NCBI RefSeq assembly: GCF_014207745.1
Contig: NZ_JACHJB010000003.1
Location: 248,001-312,000, forward strand
Length of the DNA stretch: 64,000 nucleotides
From: Nonomuraea muscovyensis
GTDB taxonomy: Bacteria; Actinomycetota; Actinomycetes; Streptosporangiales; Streptosporangiaceae
Reading direction: 5' to 3'
A program made the translations under genes and the position numbers. A model generated the notes under the pieces. The model had not been told where the DNA came from, ran no database searches, and worked only from the letters and a program-made list of their open reading frames with translations. This document shows, one piece after another, positions 42,427 to 51,146 of the stretch (position 1 is the stretch's first letter; the number at the start of each line of letters is the position of its first letter).

Positions 42427-43380
42427 TCAGTCCCACGACCAGGCCACGCCGTGGATGCCGGGCTCGGGGTCGAAGAGCGTGTACGTGGCGGTGCCCGTGC
42501 CGCCGATCCACAGCTCCTCCGTCGCGGTCCGCGGGTGCGCGATCGACGGCTGGTAGAAGCCGCGGCACAGCGGGGGCAGCGCCGCCGGGTCGAAGACCAC
42601 CTCGATGGTCAGCTCGCGCGTCCCGGACACCACCCGGTGTGCGGTGTGCGGGTCGAGGTGGCCGGGCGGGAAGGCGAGGGTGTACTCCGCCACCGCGGTC
42701 GCGCCCTGCGGGAGGATACGGTCGAGGATCATCTCGTGGACCTCGAAGCCGGTCTCCGGGTCGCTCCTGACCCTGCCGGGCCGCCAGCCCCGGGGCTGCT
42801 CGATGGCCGGGCCGGGCACCCCGGCCATGTGGAAGTGGTGGACCATGAGCGCCCGGCGCACGTGGGGGCGCTGCGCCTCCATCACCACCTGCATGAAGAC
42901 CGAGCGGATCTGCCGGTGCGCGTCGAGCCGCACCAGCGTGCTGCGCCGCCGCTGCAGCAGGTACGCCATGGTCTCGGGGGTCGCCTCAACCTGGGCCAGC
43001 ACCCGCAACAGCCCCTCCGGCCTGGCCCACGACCGGTCCGGCCGGACCGGGCGGAGCGTGTGGGGCCCGGTCCACCGGCCGCGCGGGCGCGGTGGCCCGA
43101 GCAGGCCGACGAGCGACCCGGCCGGCACGTCGAGCACCTGCTCCAGGGCGCGCAGCGCCCGGATGGACTCGGCTCGTTCGGGCTGGGTGCGGCCGGACTG
43201 CCAGTAGCTCAGCGCAGTCCTGCTCACCGAGATCCCCTGCTCGCGCAGGCGGTGCTGGAGGCGGTCGAGGCTCAGGCCACCGAGCTGGATGGCCAGCCTC
43301 AGCGCGACGCTGAACGGCCCGGCGTCCAGCGCCTCGTCGAGGGACCTGCGTAACTCCTCATGCGACTGCTGCTGGGTCAC
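42427..43380 (-). CDS. XRE-like helix-turn-helix regulator with ligand-type C terminus
   Basis: A 317-residue protein. Residues about 25-95 form a DNA-binding domain of the XRE type (LSLDRLQHRLREQGISVSRT, then LSYWQSGRTQPERAESIRAL). The C-terminal about 210 residues are unlike known sensor domains that I recognise, with HRQIRSVFMQVVMEAQRPHV and VEYTLAF-type strands. The GTG start is at 43380. Its end touches the convergent propeller gene, and it lies 28 bp after the next regulator gene on the same strand, suggesting an operon of two regulators. Confidence 0.82.
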   Translation of the reverse strand: MTQQQSHEELRRSLDEALDAGPFSVALRLAIQLGGLSLDRLQHRLREQGISVSRTALSYWQSGRTQPERAESIRALRALEQVLDVPAGSLVGLLGPPRPRGRWTGPHTLRPVRPDRSWARPEGLLRVLAQVEATPETMAYLLQRRRSTLVRLDAHRQIRSVFMQVVMEAQRPHVRRALMVHHFHMAGVPGPAIEQPRGWRPGRVRSDPETGFEVHEMILDRILPQGATAVAEYTLAFPPGHLDPHTAHRVVSGTRELTIEVVFDPAALPPLCRGFYQPSIAHPRTATEELWIGGTGTATYTLFDPEPGIHGVAWSWD

Positions 43381-43408
43381 CGTTTGCGCTCCCTTCCGTC
43401 GAGCACGT

Positions 43409-44416
43409 CTACAGCCAGCCCCGCTGGGCCGCCGCGACGGCCAGCTGGAACCTGCTGGTCGTGGCCGTCAGGGCCATCAGCTGCTCCAGCCGGCGGTAGA
43501 AGGTCCTGCGGCTCATCCCGAGGCTCTGGGCTGCCCGGGTGTCGCTGACCCCCGCGTTGAGCAGCACGAGGAGCCTGCGGTCCGCCGCGCGGATCGACGG
43601 TCCCGTTCCGGCTGCCAGGTGGAGGGGGACGGCGGTCTTCCAGCAGATCTCGAACAGGCCGACGAGCGCCTCCAGCAGGCCCCCCGGGTAGACGATCGTC
43701 AGAGTTCCGTCCTGGCCATCCTCCGGCCTGGTGAGCCACGCGAGGTCCTTGTCGAGGATGGTCATGTTCACCGGCAGTTCCGCGGCGACGCGTGCCTGCT
43801 CCCCGGCCTCCACGCACGGCGTGACGTTCTCCTCCAGGTAGTCGGGGAGTTCCAGGGACTCTCGCGCGTAGACCACTCGGTAGGTCACACCGCGGGCCAG
43901 CTGCTCGATCTCCGCCCTGTTGACGGGCCCGAACAGGTGCGGCGGCCGGTCGAGCCGCCGGATCTCGTGCCGGACGCTGTTGACGAGCTGCCGGATGCGC
44001 AGCTTCACCGCCGGGCCGGTCACCACCTCGACCGGCGAGTCGACCTCGGCCCTGCGGGTGGTCCTGCGTTGCGTCTCGAAGGCGTGGCCCACGGCGATGC
44101 GCGCCCGCTCGACGTCGGCCTGCCGCCGCCTGACCAGCGCGTCGAGCCCGACCTCGGGCACCACCGCGCGGAAGCCGCTGGCGTCGTGCCGGCCCACCAG
44201 GCCCCAGGTGGTGAGCTCCTTCAACGCGGCACGTGCCTGCTCGGGTCGCAGGTCCAGGGCCTCGGCGAGCGCCGCCTCGGTCGCCTGCCGCATTGAGAGT
44301 AGCTGCACGTACACGCGGGCGGTTTGTTGGCGTAAGCCGAGAATGATCAGGTGAGTACACAGATCATCCGTTTCCACGCGATCACTATAAGTAGTCTGGT
44401 GGTTATCTGTCGGCAT
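43409..44416 (-). CDS. TrmB/LuxR-like helix-turn-helix regulator
   Basis: A 335-residue protein with two DNA-binding-like ends. The N terminus (LIILGLRQQTARVYVQLLSM, ALAEALDLRPEQARAALKEL) resembles a TrmB-type winged helix. The C terminus (LVLLNAGVSDTRAAQSLGMS followed by RRTFYRRLEQLMAL) is a LuxR-like helix-turn-helix. The middle (NRAEIEQLARGVTYRVVYAR, VNMTILDKDLAWLTRPEDGQ) fits a phospholipase D-like sensor as in related actinomycete regulators. Targets are unknown. ATG 44416. Confidence 0.85.
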   Translation of the reverse strand: MPTDNHQTTYSDRVETDDLCTHLIILGLRQQTARVYVQLLSMRQATEAALAEALDLRPEQARAALKELTTWGLVGRHDASGFRAVVPEVGLDALVRRRQADVERARIAVGHAFETQRRTTRRAEVDSPVEVVTGPAVKLRIRQLVNSVRHEIRRLDRPPHLFGPVNRAEIEQLARGVTYRVVYARESLELPDYLEENVTPCVEAGEQARVAAELPVNMTILDKDLAWLTRPEDGQDGTLTIVYPGGLLEALVGLFEICWKTAVPLHLAAGTGPSIRAADRRLLVLLNAGVSDTRAAQSLGMSRRTFYRRLEQLMALTATTSRFQLAVAAAQRGWL

Positions 44417-44881
44417 TTCATGAGGCGAGACTGGCGGCCGGAGGCAGGCCGACGAGCCGGAGTACGCCGCCGGCTCGTGCCGGACACCAGGCTCGTCGAG
44501 CGGGCCTCGACGGCACCAAGGCCTGGACGGTTGCGCCCCTCAAGCCGTGATGGTCACGGGCGCTTTCCGCGTGAGTCGACCAAACGAACATCGCCGTCGA
44601 CCGCGCCTGGCCAGCCCTGATGGCGGTCGCCCCCATCTGCACCGGCAGATGACCGCGTCAGTCGCCCGCGTGAGGTGGCAGGGCCCGGGGGCGGCAGGTC
44701 CCCAGCTGCCTGCGGGTCGGTGATCTAGGAGTCTGCCCGCCGGGCGGCGAGCTCGTCGTTGGCCGCCACTTCCATGCTGGTCAGGCGGGCGTGGACCTCG
44801 TCGAATTGTTCGTCGAGGTGCTCACGCAGCTGCTGCAGCGCGGTGCCAGTGGCGTCGGGGGCGGGGTGGACATGACATGCC
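44417..44881. other. 465-bp gap with a possible coding remnant
   Basis: I find no complete gene. On the minus strand between about 44872 and 44729 a frame without a start codon reads TALQQLREHLDEQFDEVHAR and then LTSMEVAANDELAARRADS, ending at TAG 44729-44731. It looks like the coiled-coil end of a lost protein. The rest (44420-44720) shows nothing I can name. Confidence 0.35.
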
Positions 44882-47005
44882 CTAGGGGCCGCCGGCGGTC
44901 CCTGCCATCGACTGCTTCTCCTCGCGGCTGGCGAGGAGCCCGGCCGGCGCGAGGATCCGCGACTCCTCGAACGGCGCCTCGGTGCTCGGCAGCGGCTCAG
45001 GCGACCGGATCGCCCTCACCCACACCCGGAACGCGTCGAGCAGCACGATGATGATCAGCACGGCGAACAGCGCCGCGAGGACGCCGTCCACGGTGGAGTT
45101 GACCACGATCTGCCGCATCGCGGCCTCGGACTTGGCCGGGGCCAGGACCTGCCCCTGCTCCAGGGCGGTCTGGTAGCGCTCGCGCTGGGCGAAGAAGCCG
45201 AGCCCGGGATCGGCCGAGAAGACCTTCTGCCAGCTCGCGGTCAGCGTGACCGCCACGTCCCAGGCCAGCGGCACCGCCGTGACCCACGCCCACTTCAGCC
45301 GCCCGCTCTTGATCAGCAGCGTGGTGGCCACCGTGAGCGCCACCGCCGCGAGGAGCTGGTTGGCGATGCCGAACAGCGGGAAGAGCTGGTTGATGCCGCC
45401 GAGCGGGTCGTTGACGCCCTGGTAGAGGAAGTATCCCCAGGCTGCCACGACCACCGCGCTGGTCGCCATCAGACCCGGCCACCAGCTCACCCGCGCGATC
45501 GGCTTCCACAGGTTGCCCAGCGTGTCCTGCAGCATGAACCGTCCGACCCGGGTGCCCGCGTCGACCGTGGTGAGGATGAACAGCGCCTCGAACATGATTG
45601 CGAAGTGGTACCAGAACGCCTGCAGCGCCGTCCCGCCGAGGAAGCCCGAGAAGATCTGCGAGATGCCCACGGCCAGCGTCGGCGCGCCGCCGGTGCGCGC
45701 CACGAGCGTCTCCTCCTGCACGGACGCCGCCGCGGCCTGGAGTTGCTCGGGGGTGATGACGAAGCCCATGTTGGTGACCGCCTCCGAGGCGGACTGCACG
45801 GTCGCGCCCACCACCCCGGCGGGGGAGTTCATCGCGAAGTAGAGGCCGGGGCTCAGCACCGACGCTGCCGTGATGGCCATGACGGCGACGAACGACTCCA
45901 TCAGCATGGAGCCGTAACCGATCAGCCGGACCTGGCGCTCCTTCTGGATCATCTTGGGGGTCGTACCCGACGAGATCAGCGCGTGGAACCCCGACAGCGC
46001 CCCGCACGCGATGATGATGAACACGAACGGGAACAGCGACCCGGCGAAGACCGGCCCGTCACCGCTGAAGGCGAACGGGGTGAAGGCGGTGTTGCGCAGC
46101 GGCGGCGTCGTGACGAGCACGCCCACCGCGATCAGCGCGATCGTGCCGATCTTCATGAACGTGGACAGGTAGTCGCGTGGCGCCAGCAGCATCCACACGG
46201 GCAGGACGGCCGCGACGAACCCGTACGCGACCAGCCACAACGCCAGCGCCGACGGGCTCAGCGTGAACACCGGCGCCCAGCTCGACTCCTGCACCCACCC
46301 GCCGGCCATGATCGCCAGGATCAGCAGCGCGACCCCGATCACGGTCGTCTCCACGACCCGGCCGGGCCGCAGCACCCGCAGGTAGAAACCCATGAAGAAG
46401 GCGATCGGAATGGTCATCGCGATGGAGAAGACGCCCCAGGGCGACCTGGCCAGCGCTCCCACGACGACCAGCGCCAGCACGGCCAGCAGGATGATCATGA
46501 TGGCGAAGACCGCGACGAGCGCCGCCGCCCCGCCCACCGGGCCGATCTCCTCGCGGGCCATCTGGCCGAGGCTCTTGCCGTCGCGCCGCATCGAGAAGAA
46601 CAGGATGACCATGTCCTGCACCGCCCCGGCGAAGATCACCCCGGCGACGATCCAGATGGTGCCCGGCAGGTAGCCCATCTGCGCCGCCAGCACCGGCCCC
46701 ACCAGCGGCCCGGCCCCCGCGATCGCCGCGAAGTGGTGGCCGAACAGGATGCGCCGGTCCGTCGGGTGGTAGTCGATGCCGTTGTTCAGCCGCTCGGCGG
46801 GTGTCGCCCGCCGGTCGTCGGCGCCCAGCACCTTCTTCAGGATGAACCGGGCGTAGAAGCGGTAGGCGATGGCGTACGACCCCAGCGCGGCGGCGAGCAG
46901 CCACACCGCGTTGACGTTCTCGCCCCGGGACAGGGCCAGCACCGCCCAGCCCGTCGCGCCGACGAGGGCCACGGCCGTCCAGATGATGATGGAACGCACG
47001 TTCAC
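44882..47005 (-). CDS. cstA: CstA-family carbon starvation/peptide or pyruvate transporter
   Basis: A 707-residue membrane protein with many helices and the CstA signatures FGHHFAAIAGAGPLVGPVLA, MGYLPGTIWIVAGVIFAGAV, and ALSGFHALISSGTTPKMIQK. Family members import peptides or pyruvate during carbon limitation. GTG 47005 follows GGGAGGTAACCG. The small protein directly upstream is on the same strand with a 3-bp gap, so the two are probably co-transcribed. The final about 40 residues are hydrophilic. Confidence 0.94.
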   Translation of the reverse strand: MNVRSIIIWTAVALVGATGWAVLALSRGENVNAVWLLAAALGSYAIAYRFYARFILKKVLGADDRRATPAERLNNGIDYHPTDRRILFGHHFAAIAGAGPLVGPVLAAQMGYLPGTIWIVAGVIFAGAVQDMVILFFSMRRDGKSLGQMAREEIGPVGGAAALVAVFAIMIILLAVLALVVVGALARSPWGVFSIAMTIPIAFFMGFYLRVLRPGRVVETTVIGVALLILAIMAGGWVQESSWAPVFTLSPSALALWLVAYGFVAAVLPVWMLLAPRDYLSTFMKIGTIALIAVGVLVTTPPLRNTAFTPFAFSGDGPVFAGSLFPFVFIIIACGALSGFHALISSGTTPKMIQKERQVRLIGYGSMLMESFVAVMAITAASVLSPGLYFAMNSPAGVVGATVQSASEAVTNMGFVITPEQLQAAAASVQEETLVARTGGAPTLAVGISQIFSGFLGGTALQAFWYHFAIMFEALFILTTVDAGTRVGRFMLQDTLGNLWKPIARVSWWPGLMATSAVVVAAWGYFLYQGVNDPLGGINQLFPLFGIANQLLAAVALTVATTLLIKSGRLKWAWVTAVPLAWDVAVTLTASWQKVFSADPGLGFFAQRERYQTALEQGQVLAPAKSEAAMRQIVVNSTVDGVLAALFAVLIIIVLLDAFRVWVRAIRSPEPLPSTEAPFEESRILAPAGLLASREEKQSMAGTAGGP

Positions 47006-47008
47006 CGG

Positions 47009-47347
47009 TTACCTCCCGGGGTGTTCTCCCATGACGGGACGGCCGAGGCAGCAGCGCAGCCCGGCGTCCGGCGGCAGATCGGTCGTGAACCGCCGCCAGC
47101 GCCACAGCGGGCGGCAGTCGACCGTGACCGGCAGCTCGACGAGGTGCACCCAGGCGACGGGGTGGGCGTACACCGGACCGCCCCCGAGCCGGCGCGCCCG
47201 CCGGGGCAGCCGCGACCGGCGCAGCGGCCTGACCGAGAACTCCCCGGCGTCCGCGCAGCACAGGCCGGTGACGTGCCAGTCGAAGAAGACCACTTCGTCA
47301 GGGTGGAGCGCTGCGCGTGCGGCGCTCGTCAGCGTGATCCGGGACAT
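47009..47347 (-). CDS. Uncharacterised protein upstream of cstA
   Basis: About 112 residues if started at ATG 47347 (MSRITLTSAARAALHPDEVV); earlier ATGs at 47365 and 47416 are possible. It has FFDWHVTGLCCADAGEFSVR and ends GLRCCLGRPVMGEHPGR, with four Cys in two CC pairs. I do not recognise the family. In many bacteria a small YbdD-type protein accompanies CstA; this one is not obviously similar, but its position suggests a linked role. Confidence 0.6.
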   Translation of the reverse strand: MSRITLTSAARAALHPDEVVFFDWHVTGLCCADAGEFSVRPLRRSRLPRRARRLGGGPVYAHPVAWVHLVELPVTVDCRPLWRWRRFTTDLPPDAGLRCCLGRPVMGEHPGR

Positions 47348-47550
47348 CTCGAAGCCCCTGGTCATCAGGCATCTTCCGGCGACTCGGAAGCTACCCGCGG
47401 CCTTACCCGCCGTCACGTCCCCGAAACGCCATGCTGCACCGCCGGAGTGGTTTAAGTCACATTGGGCCGGATTGTCCCGTTAATGGCGTCGCTTCCCTGA
47501 TACCTCTAGAGCGATCTTGCTCGGCTCGAGCGAACCACGGGGGAAACACC

Positions 47551-47934
47551 ATGATGACGATGAAGCAGGGATTGCGCACGCTGACGCTCGCCGCGGCCGT
47601 CGCCGCCGGCACCCTCGCGCCCGCCGCACCGGCCGGCGCCTCGCCCGCCACACCGGCGGCGACGGCCGAGCCCGCCGCGCAGGCGGCGGCCCGGCGTTAC
47701 TGCCTGTACGGCGGGTACGCCATCGCCAAGGAGAACATCAAGATCCGGACGAAGCCCAAGGTGAACGCCACGCCCCTCGGCCTCGTCCTCAAGAACAAGA
47801 CGTTCAGCTGCCACCACGGCGAGGACGGCGAGCGCTACACCCTCTGCGGCAAGACCTCGGCCGTCTGGCAGTACATCACCTACAACGGCATGACCGGCTA
47901 CATCCCCGGCACCTGCACCAAGCCCCGGTCGTAG
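47551..47934 (+). CDS. Secreted SH3-like domain protein
   Basis: A 127-residue protein. A signal peptide (TLTLAAAVAAGTLAPAAPAG) precedes a domain of about 75 residues with IAKENIKIRTKPKVNATPLG and VWQYITYNGMTGYIPGTCTK, the layout of a bacterial SH3 domain. Cys in CLYGG, FSCHH, TLCGK and GTCTK may form disulfides. ATG 47551 has GGGGGAAACACC upstream. Such small SH3 proteins are common in actinomycetes and may bind wall polymers; function is not known. Confidence 0.82.
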   Translation: MMTMKQGLRTLTLAAAVAAGTLAPAAPAGASPATPAATAEPAAQAAARRYCLYGGYAIAKENIKIRTKPKVNATPLGLVLKNKTFSCHHGEDGERYTLCGKTSAVWQYITYNGMTGYIPGTCTKPRS

Positions 47935-47954
47935 CCCGCGAACCGGCCGGGCCG

Positions 47955-48317
47955 TCACCCGTCGCCGCGTACCTCCTCGAGGTAGGCGGCGATGGCGTCC
48001 CGGTTGCGGGTCAGGCACGAGATGCGCTGCGTCATCCGGTCGCGCTGGACCTCCAGCGTGGCGATCATCTCCGGTGTCGCGTCGGAGAAGTGGATGACCC
48101 GCGGGCTGTCCAGGCAGGGCAGGATCTGCTTGATGATCCGCGTCGGCAGCCCGGCGTCCAGTAGGCCCCTGATCTGCAGGACCCGGTCCACCATGCGCTC
48201 GTCGAACTCGCGGTAGCCGTTGGCGGCCCGGCAGGCGGCGATCAGCCCCTGCTCCTCGTAGTAGCGCAGCAGCCGCCGCGCCGTCCCGGTGCGCTCCGCC
48301 AGCTCGCCGATCCGCAT
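47955..48317 (-). CDS. MerR-family regulator, divergent from an MFS gene
   Basis: A 120-residue protein with the MerR start MRIGELAERTGTARRLLRYY and EEQGLIAACRAANGYREFDE (winged helix), then a dimer helix. The C-terminal effector part is short (CLTRNRDAIAAYLEEVRGDG). ATG 48317 follows GAGGTGGGCCAC. A 22-bp palindrome lies between it and the MFS gene, so it should control the transporter and probably itself. Confidence 0.92.
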   Translation of the reverse strand: MRIGELAERTGTARRLLRYYEEQGLIAACRAANGYREFDERMVDRVLQIRGLLDAGLPTRIIKQILPCLDSPRVIHFSDATPEMIATLEVQRDRMTQRISCLTRNRDAIAAYLEEVRGDG

Positions 48318-48345
48318 GTGGCCCACCTCACACCCAGCCGTGTTG

Positions 48346-48367
48346 ACCTTCACATCGATGTGAAGGT
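48346..48367. promoter_or_regulatory. MerR operator/promoter between the regulator and MFS genes
   Basis: A perfect 22-bp palindrome whose left half is ACCTTCACATC and right half GATGTGAAGGT. TTGACC overlaps its left edge at 48343-48348. MerR proteins bind dyads between the -35 and -10 boxes, which fits, though I cannot fix the -10 box. The MFS start lies 15 bp beyond, with no ribosome binding site, so its transcript may be leaderless. Confidence 0.88.
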
Positions 48368-48382
48368 TCGAGCATACGCGGC

Positions 48383-49591
48383 ATGAGCAACGACACCGCC
48401 TCCCGCCCGGACACCGGCACCCGGGCACTGCCGCTGGCCGCCCTGGCCGCCCTGACCACGGCCGCCTTCGTCACCGTACTCACCGAGGCGCTGCCCGCGG
48501 GCGTCCTGCCCGCCATGAGCGCCGGCCTCGGCGTCAGCGAGTCCGCCACCGGGCAACTCGTCACCGTCTACGCCGTCGGAACGGCGGTCTCGGCGATCCC
48601 GCTCACCGCCGCCACGGCCGGGTGGCGGCGCAAGCGCCTGCTGCTGGCCGGCGTGGCCGGGTTCGCGCTGGCCAACACGGTCACGGCCGTCTCGGCGCAC
48701 TTCCCCCTGACGCTGGCCGCCAGGTTCGTCGCGGGCGTGGCCGCGGGCGTGATCTGGGCGTTGCTGGCCGGGTACGCCCGCCGGCTGGCGCCCGCCCACC
48801 TGCAGGGCAAGGCGATGGCGATCGTCATGGCGGGCATCCCGGCCGCCCTGTCGCTGGGCGTGCCTGCCGGCACCTGGCTCGGCGGGGCGCTCGGCTGGCG
48901 GACGACGTTCTGGGTGATGACCGCGCTGGCCGTCGTCCTGGTCGGCTGGATCGCCGCGCTCGTCCCCGACCAGCCCGGCCTGCCCCGCGAAGGCCGTCAC
49001 CCGATCCTGCGCACGCTCGCCGTCCCCGGCGTGGCCGCCATCCTGTTCGTCACCCTCGTCTTCGTGCTGGCCCACACCGTCCTCTACACCTATATCGCCA
49101 CCTTCCTCGACCACCTCGGCCTCGGCGCCTCCGTCGACCTGGTGCTGCTCGTCTTCGGGGCGGCCTCGCTGGCGAGCATCTGGATCACCGGCGCGCACAT
49201 CGACCGGCGGCTGCGCGCCCTCACCGTCGCCGGCACCCTCCTCGTCGCCGCGGCGGCCACCCTCCTCGTGCTTCCGACCGGCAGCCCCGCCCTCGTGTAC
49301 GCCGCGGCCGCCCTGTGGGGCCTCGGCTGGGGCGGCATCCCCACCCTGCTGCAGACCGCCGCCGGCCACGCGGGCGGCGCCGCCGCCGACACCGCCCAGG
49401 CCATGCTGGTCACGCTGTGGAACGCCGCCATGGCGGGCGGCGGAGTCGCCGGCGGCCTCCTCCTCGACCTCCACGGCCCCGCCACCTTCCCCTGGACCGT
49501 CCTGGCGCTCCTCGTCCCCGTCCTCGCCACGGTCGTCCTCGCCCGCACCCACGCGTTCCCCACTGTTGATCAACGGGAACGCCGGCCGTAG
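48383..49591 (+). CDS. MFS efflux transporter (AraJ/Cmx-like)
   Basis: A 402-residue membrane protein with twelve likely helices. VTVYAVGTAVSAIPLTAATA followed by WRRKRLLLAGVAGFALANTV is the motif A loop; PAALSLGVPAGTWLGGALGW is a motif C-like helix typical of drug:proton antiporters. It belongs to the arabinose-efflux/chloramphenicol-efflux type group by pattern. It has no clear ribosome binding site before ATG 48383. Control by the adjacent MerR protein suggests induction by a toxic small molecule. Confidence 0.88.
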   Translation: MSNDTASRPDTGTRALPLAALAALTTAAFVTVLTEALPAGVLPAMSAGLGVSESATGQLVTVYAVGTAVSAIPLTAATAGWRRKRLLLAGVAGFALANTVTAVSAHFPLTLAARFVAGVAAGVIWALLAGYARRLAPAHLQGKAMAIVMAGIPAALSLGVPAGTWLGGALGWRTTFWVMTALAVVLVGWIAALVPDQPGLPREGRHPILRTLAVPGVAAILFVTLVFVLAHTVLYTYIATFLDHLGLGASVDLVLLVFGAASLASIWITGAHIDRRLRALTVAGTLLVAAAATLLVLPTGSPALVYAAAALWGLGWGGIPTLLQTAAGHAGGAAADTAQAMLVTLWNAAMAGGGVAGGLLLDLHGPATFPWTVLALLVPVLATVVLARTHAFPTVDQRERRP

Positions 49592-49600
49592 AGTCCCCAC

Positions 49601-50098
49601 GTGACCCTGTCCCGGCCCATGACGCCTCCGGGGGCGCCGGCACGCGTGCGCAAGACCGTCGTGGCCCTGGTCGCGGTGGCCCTGGTGGCCGGCGGGCTCG
49701 GCTGGACGGCCATCGGGTCGGTGACCGCGTCCGGTTGCCGCGCCGCCGAGCAGGATCTGGTCCCGGTGCTGGCCGCCGAGCCGATCCTCGCCGCCCACCC
49801 CGCGGGCGCCGTCCAGCGCGCCCGCCACGGCGGCTGCTTCCCCGACGACCCGTTCCCGTACGCGAGCAGGTTCTACGAGTCCGGCGGCGACTTCACCGCC
49901 TTCTACGCGCGTGCCGCCGTCCAAGAGGGCTGGCGGCCGTTCCCCGCGGCGGAGGGGGTCTGCTACACCAAGGCCATCGGGGGCGCGACGGCGTTCCTGT
50001 CCGTGGCGGCGCACGAGGCCGGCGGAGTCCGCGGGTACGACATCGGCATCGCCGCCACCCGCGAACCGGCTCCTGAGGACGGCGGGCTCCTCTGCTAG
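49601..50098 (+). CDS. Membrane-anchored uncharacterised protein
   Basis: A 165-residue protein with one N-terminal helix (VVALVAVALVAGGLGWTAIG) and an exported part with four Cys (ASGCRAAE, HGGCFPDD, GVCYTK, GLLC). RFYESGGDFTAFYARAAVQE and GWRPFPAAEGVCYTKAIGG resemble a small actinomycete family of unknown role. GTG 49601 lies 10 bp after the MFS stop, so it could be in that operon. Confidence 0.7.
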   Translation: MTLSRPMTPPGAPARVRKTVVALVAVALVAGGLGWTAIGSVTASGCRAAEQDLVPVLAAEPILAAHPAGAVQRARHGGCFPDDPFPYASRFYESGGDFTAFYARAAVQEGWRPFPAAEGVCYTKAIGGATAFLSVAAHEAGGVRGYDIGIAATREPAPEDGGLLC

Positions 50099-50157
50099 AG
50101 GGCTTGCACCCCGTACCCGGGTCCGGGGTTACCGTCGGGGCCGCCCGTGGGACGGGC

Positions 50158-50349
50158 TGCTGCTCCGGGCGCCATGGCACAGGCCTGCGGGTGCGGGCGG
50201 CGGCGAAGCTCGCCGAGGTGGAGCAGCGGATCGCCGACCTGCGGACCGTGCACGAGACACTGCTCCAGGCGGTGGACGCCGGCTGCGACGACCTGGCGGC
50301 GTGCGCCGCCGACCCAGGCTGTCCCCTGCCGTTACAGTCGCAGCCGTGA
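50158..50349 (+). pseudogene. C-terminal fragment of a MerR-family (heavy-metal type) regulator
   Basis: The frame encodes RAAAKLAEVEQRIADLRTVH, then ETLLQAVDAGCDDLAACAAD and PGCPL, the dimerisation helix and effector end of metal-sensing MerR proteins. The DNA-binding half (about 75 residues) is absent: only about 60 bp separate this part from the preceding gene, and no frame there resembles a winged helix. The stop overlaps the YnfA GTG. It is a deletion remnant and cannot act as a regulator. Confidence 0.72.
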
Positions 50350-50678
50350 CTGTCGCCCGTTCCCTGCTGCTGTTCGTGGTCGCCGCCCTCGCCGAGATCG
50401 GCGGGGCCTGGCTGGTCTGGCAGGGGGTGCGGGAGCAGCGGGGCCTGGTGTGGATCGGGGCCGGCGTCATCGCGCTCGGCCTGTACGGGTTCGTCGCCAC
50501 GTTCCAGCCCGACCCGCACTTCGGCCGCATCCTCGCCGCCTACGGGGGCGTGTTCGTGGCCGGCTCGCTGCTGTGGGGCGTGGTGGTGGACGGGTTCCGG
50601 CCCGACCGCTGGGACGTCGTCGGCTCGGCGATCTGCCTCCTCGGCGTCCTGGTCATCATGTACGCCCCGCGCGGCTAG
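50346..50678 (+). CDS. YnfA-family small membrane protein
   Basis: A 110-residue protein with four helices (SLLLFVVAALAEIGGAWLVW, GLVWIGAGVIALGLYGFVAT, YGGVFVAGSLLWGVVVDG, DVVGSAICLLGVLVIMYA). FQPDPHFGRILAAYGGVFVA is the family signature. GTG 50346 overlaps the MerR remnant stop (GTGA). The family is small-multidrug-resistance-like; function is unsettled. With its regulator deleted, expression may be constitutive or lost. Confidence 0.9.
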   Translation: MTVARSLLLFVVAALAEIGGAWLVWQGVREQRGLVWIGAGVIALGLYGFVATFQPDPHFGRILAAYGGVFVAGSLLWGVVVDGFRPDRWDVVGSAICLLGVLVIMYAPRG

Positions 50679-50735
50679 GACGCTCCGCGGCCACCCGATC
50701 CATCCCCCTGATCACCGGCGTCCCGTCGCGCCGGC

Positions 50736-51146
50736 TCAGCGGCACATCGTCAAGAGACGTCCGACGCTCTGCTCAGGCCCCTCGCCCTCGGTGTGGAACA
50801 CCATGGTGGCGAGCACGCGCACTCCTGGATCACGCACCCACTCGCGGAGGAAGTCGTGCCCGTCCGCGCTGATCCAGTCGGTCCCCTTGGCCGCCAGGCT
50901 CCGCTGCCGCAGGATCTCGACCGACCGCTCCGGATCGGGGGACGGCAGCACCAGCACCACCCGGCCCACGGCGCGGATCCGGTCACGCAGCCGTTCCATG
51001 CTCCAGCCCACCTCGCCGTAGTAGACCTCGCCGAGCGCGTCCACATCGACGAAAGTCCGCCCGCTCGCCACCGCCAGTCCCGCGCCGAGGGTGCTCTTCC
51101 CGGCGGCGGCGGGACCGACGAGGACCATCCACGGAGCCATGTTCAT
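50736..51146 (-). CDS. Shikimate kinase-like P-loop kinase
   Basis: A 136-residue protein with the Walker A motif GPAAAGKSTLGAGLA and a following VDVDALGEVYYGEVG segment, as in small kinases of the shikimate/gluconate kinase fold. RVVLVLPSPDPERSVEILRQ is a LID-adjacent strand. It is shorter than shikimate kinase (about 170), and the substrate is not clear. Its ATG overlaps the stop of the upstream membrane gene (ATGA). Confidence 0.75.
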   Translation of the reverse strand: MNMAPWMVLVGPAAAGKSTLGAGLAVASGRTFVDVDALGEVYYGEVGWSMERLRDRIRAVGRVVLVLPSPDPERSVEILRQRSLAAKGTDWISADGHDFLREWVRDPGVRVLATMVFHTEGEGPEQSVGRLLTMCR

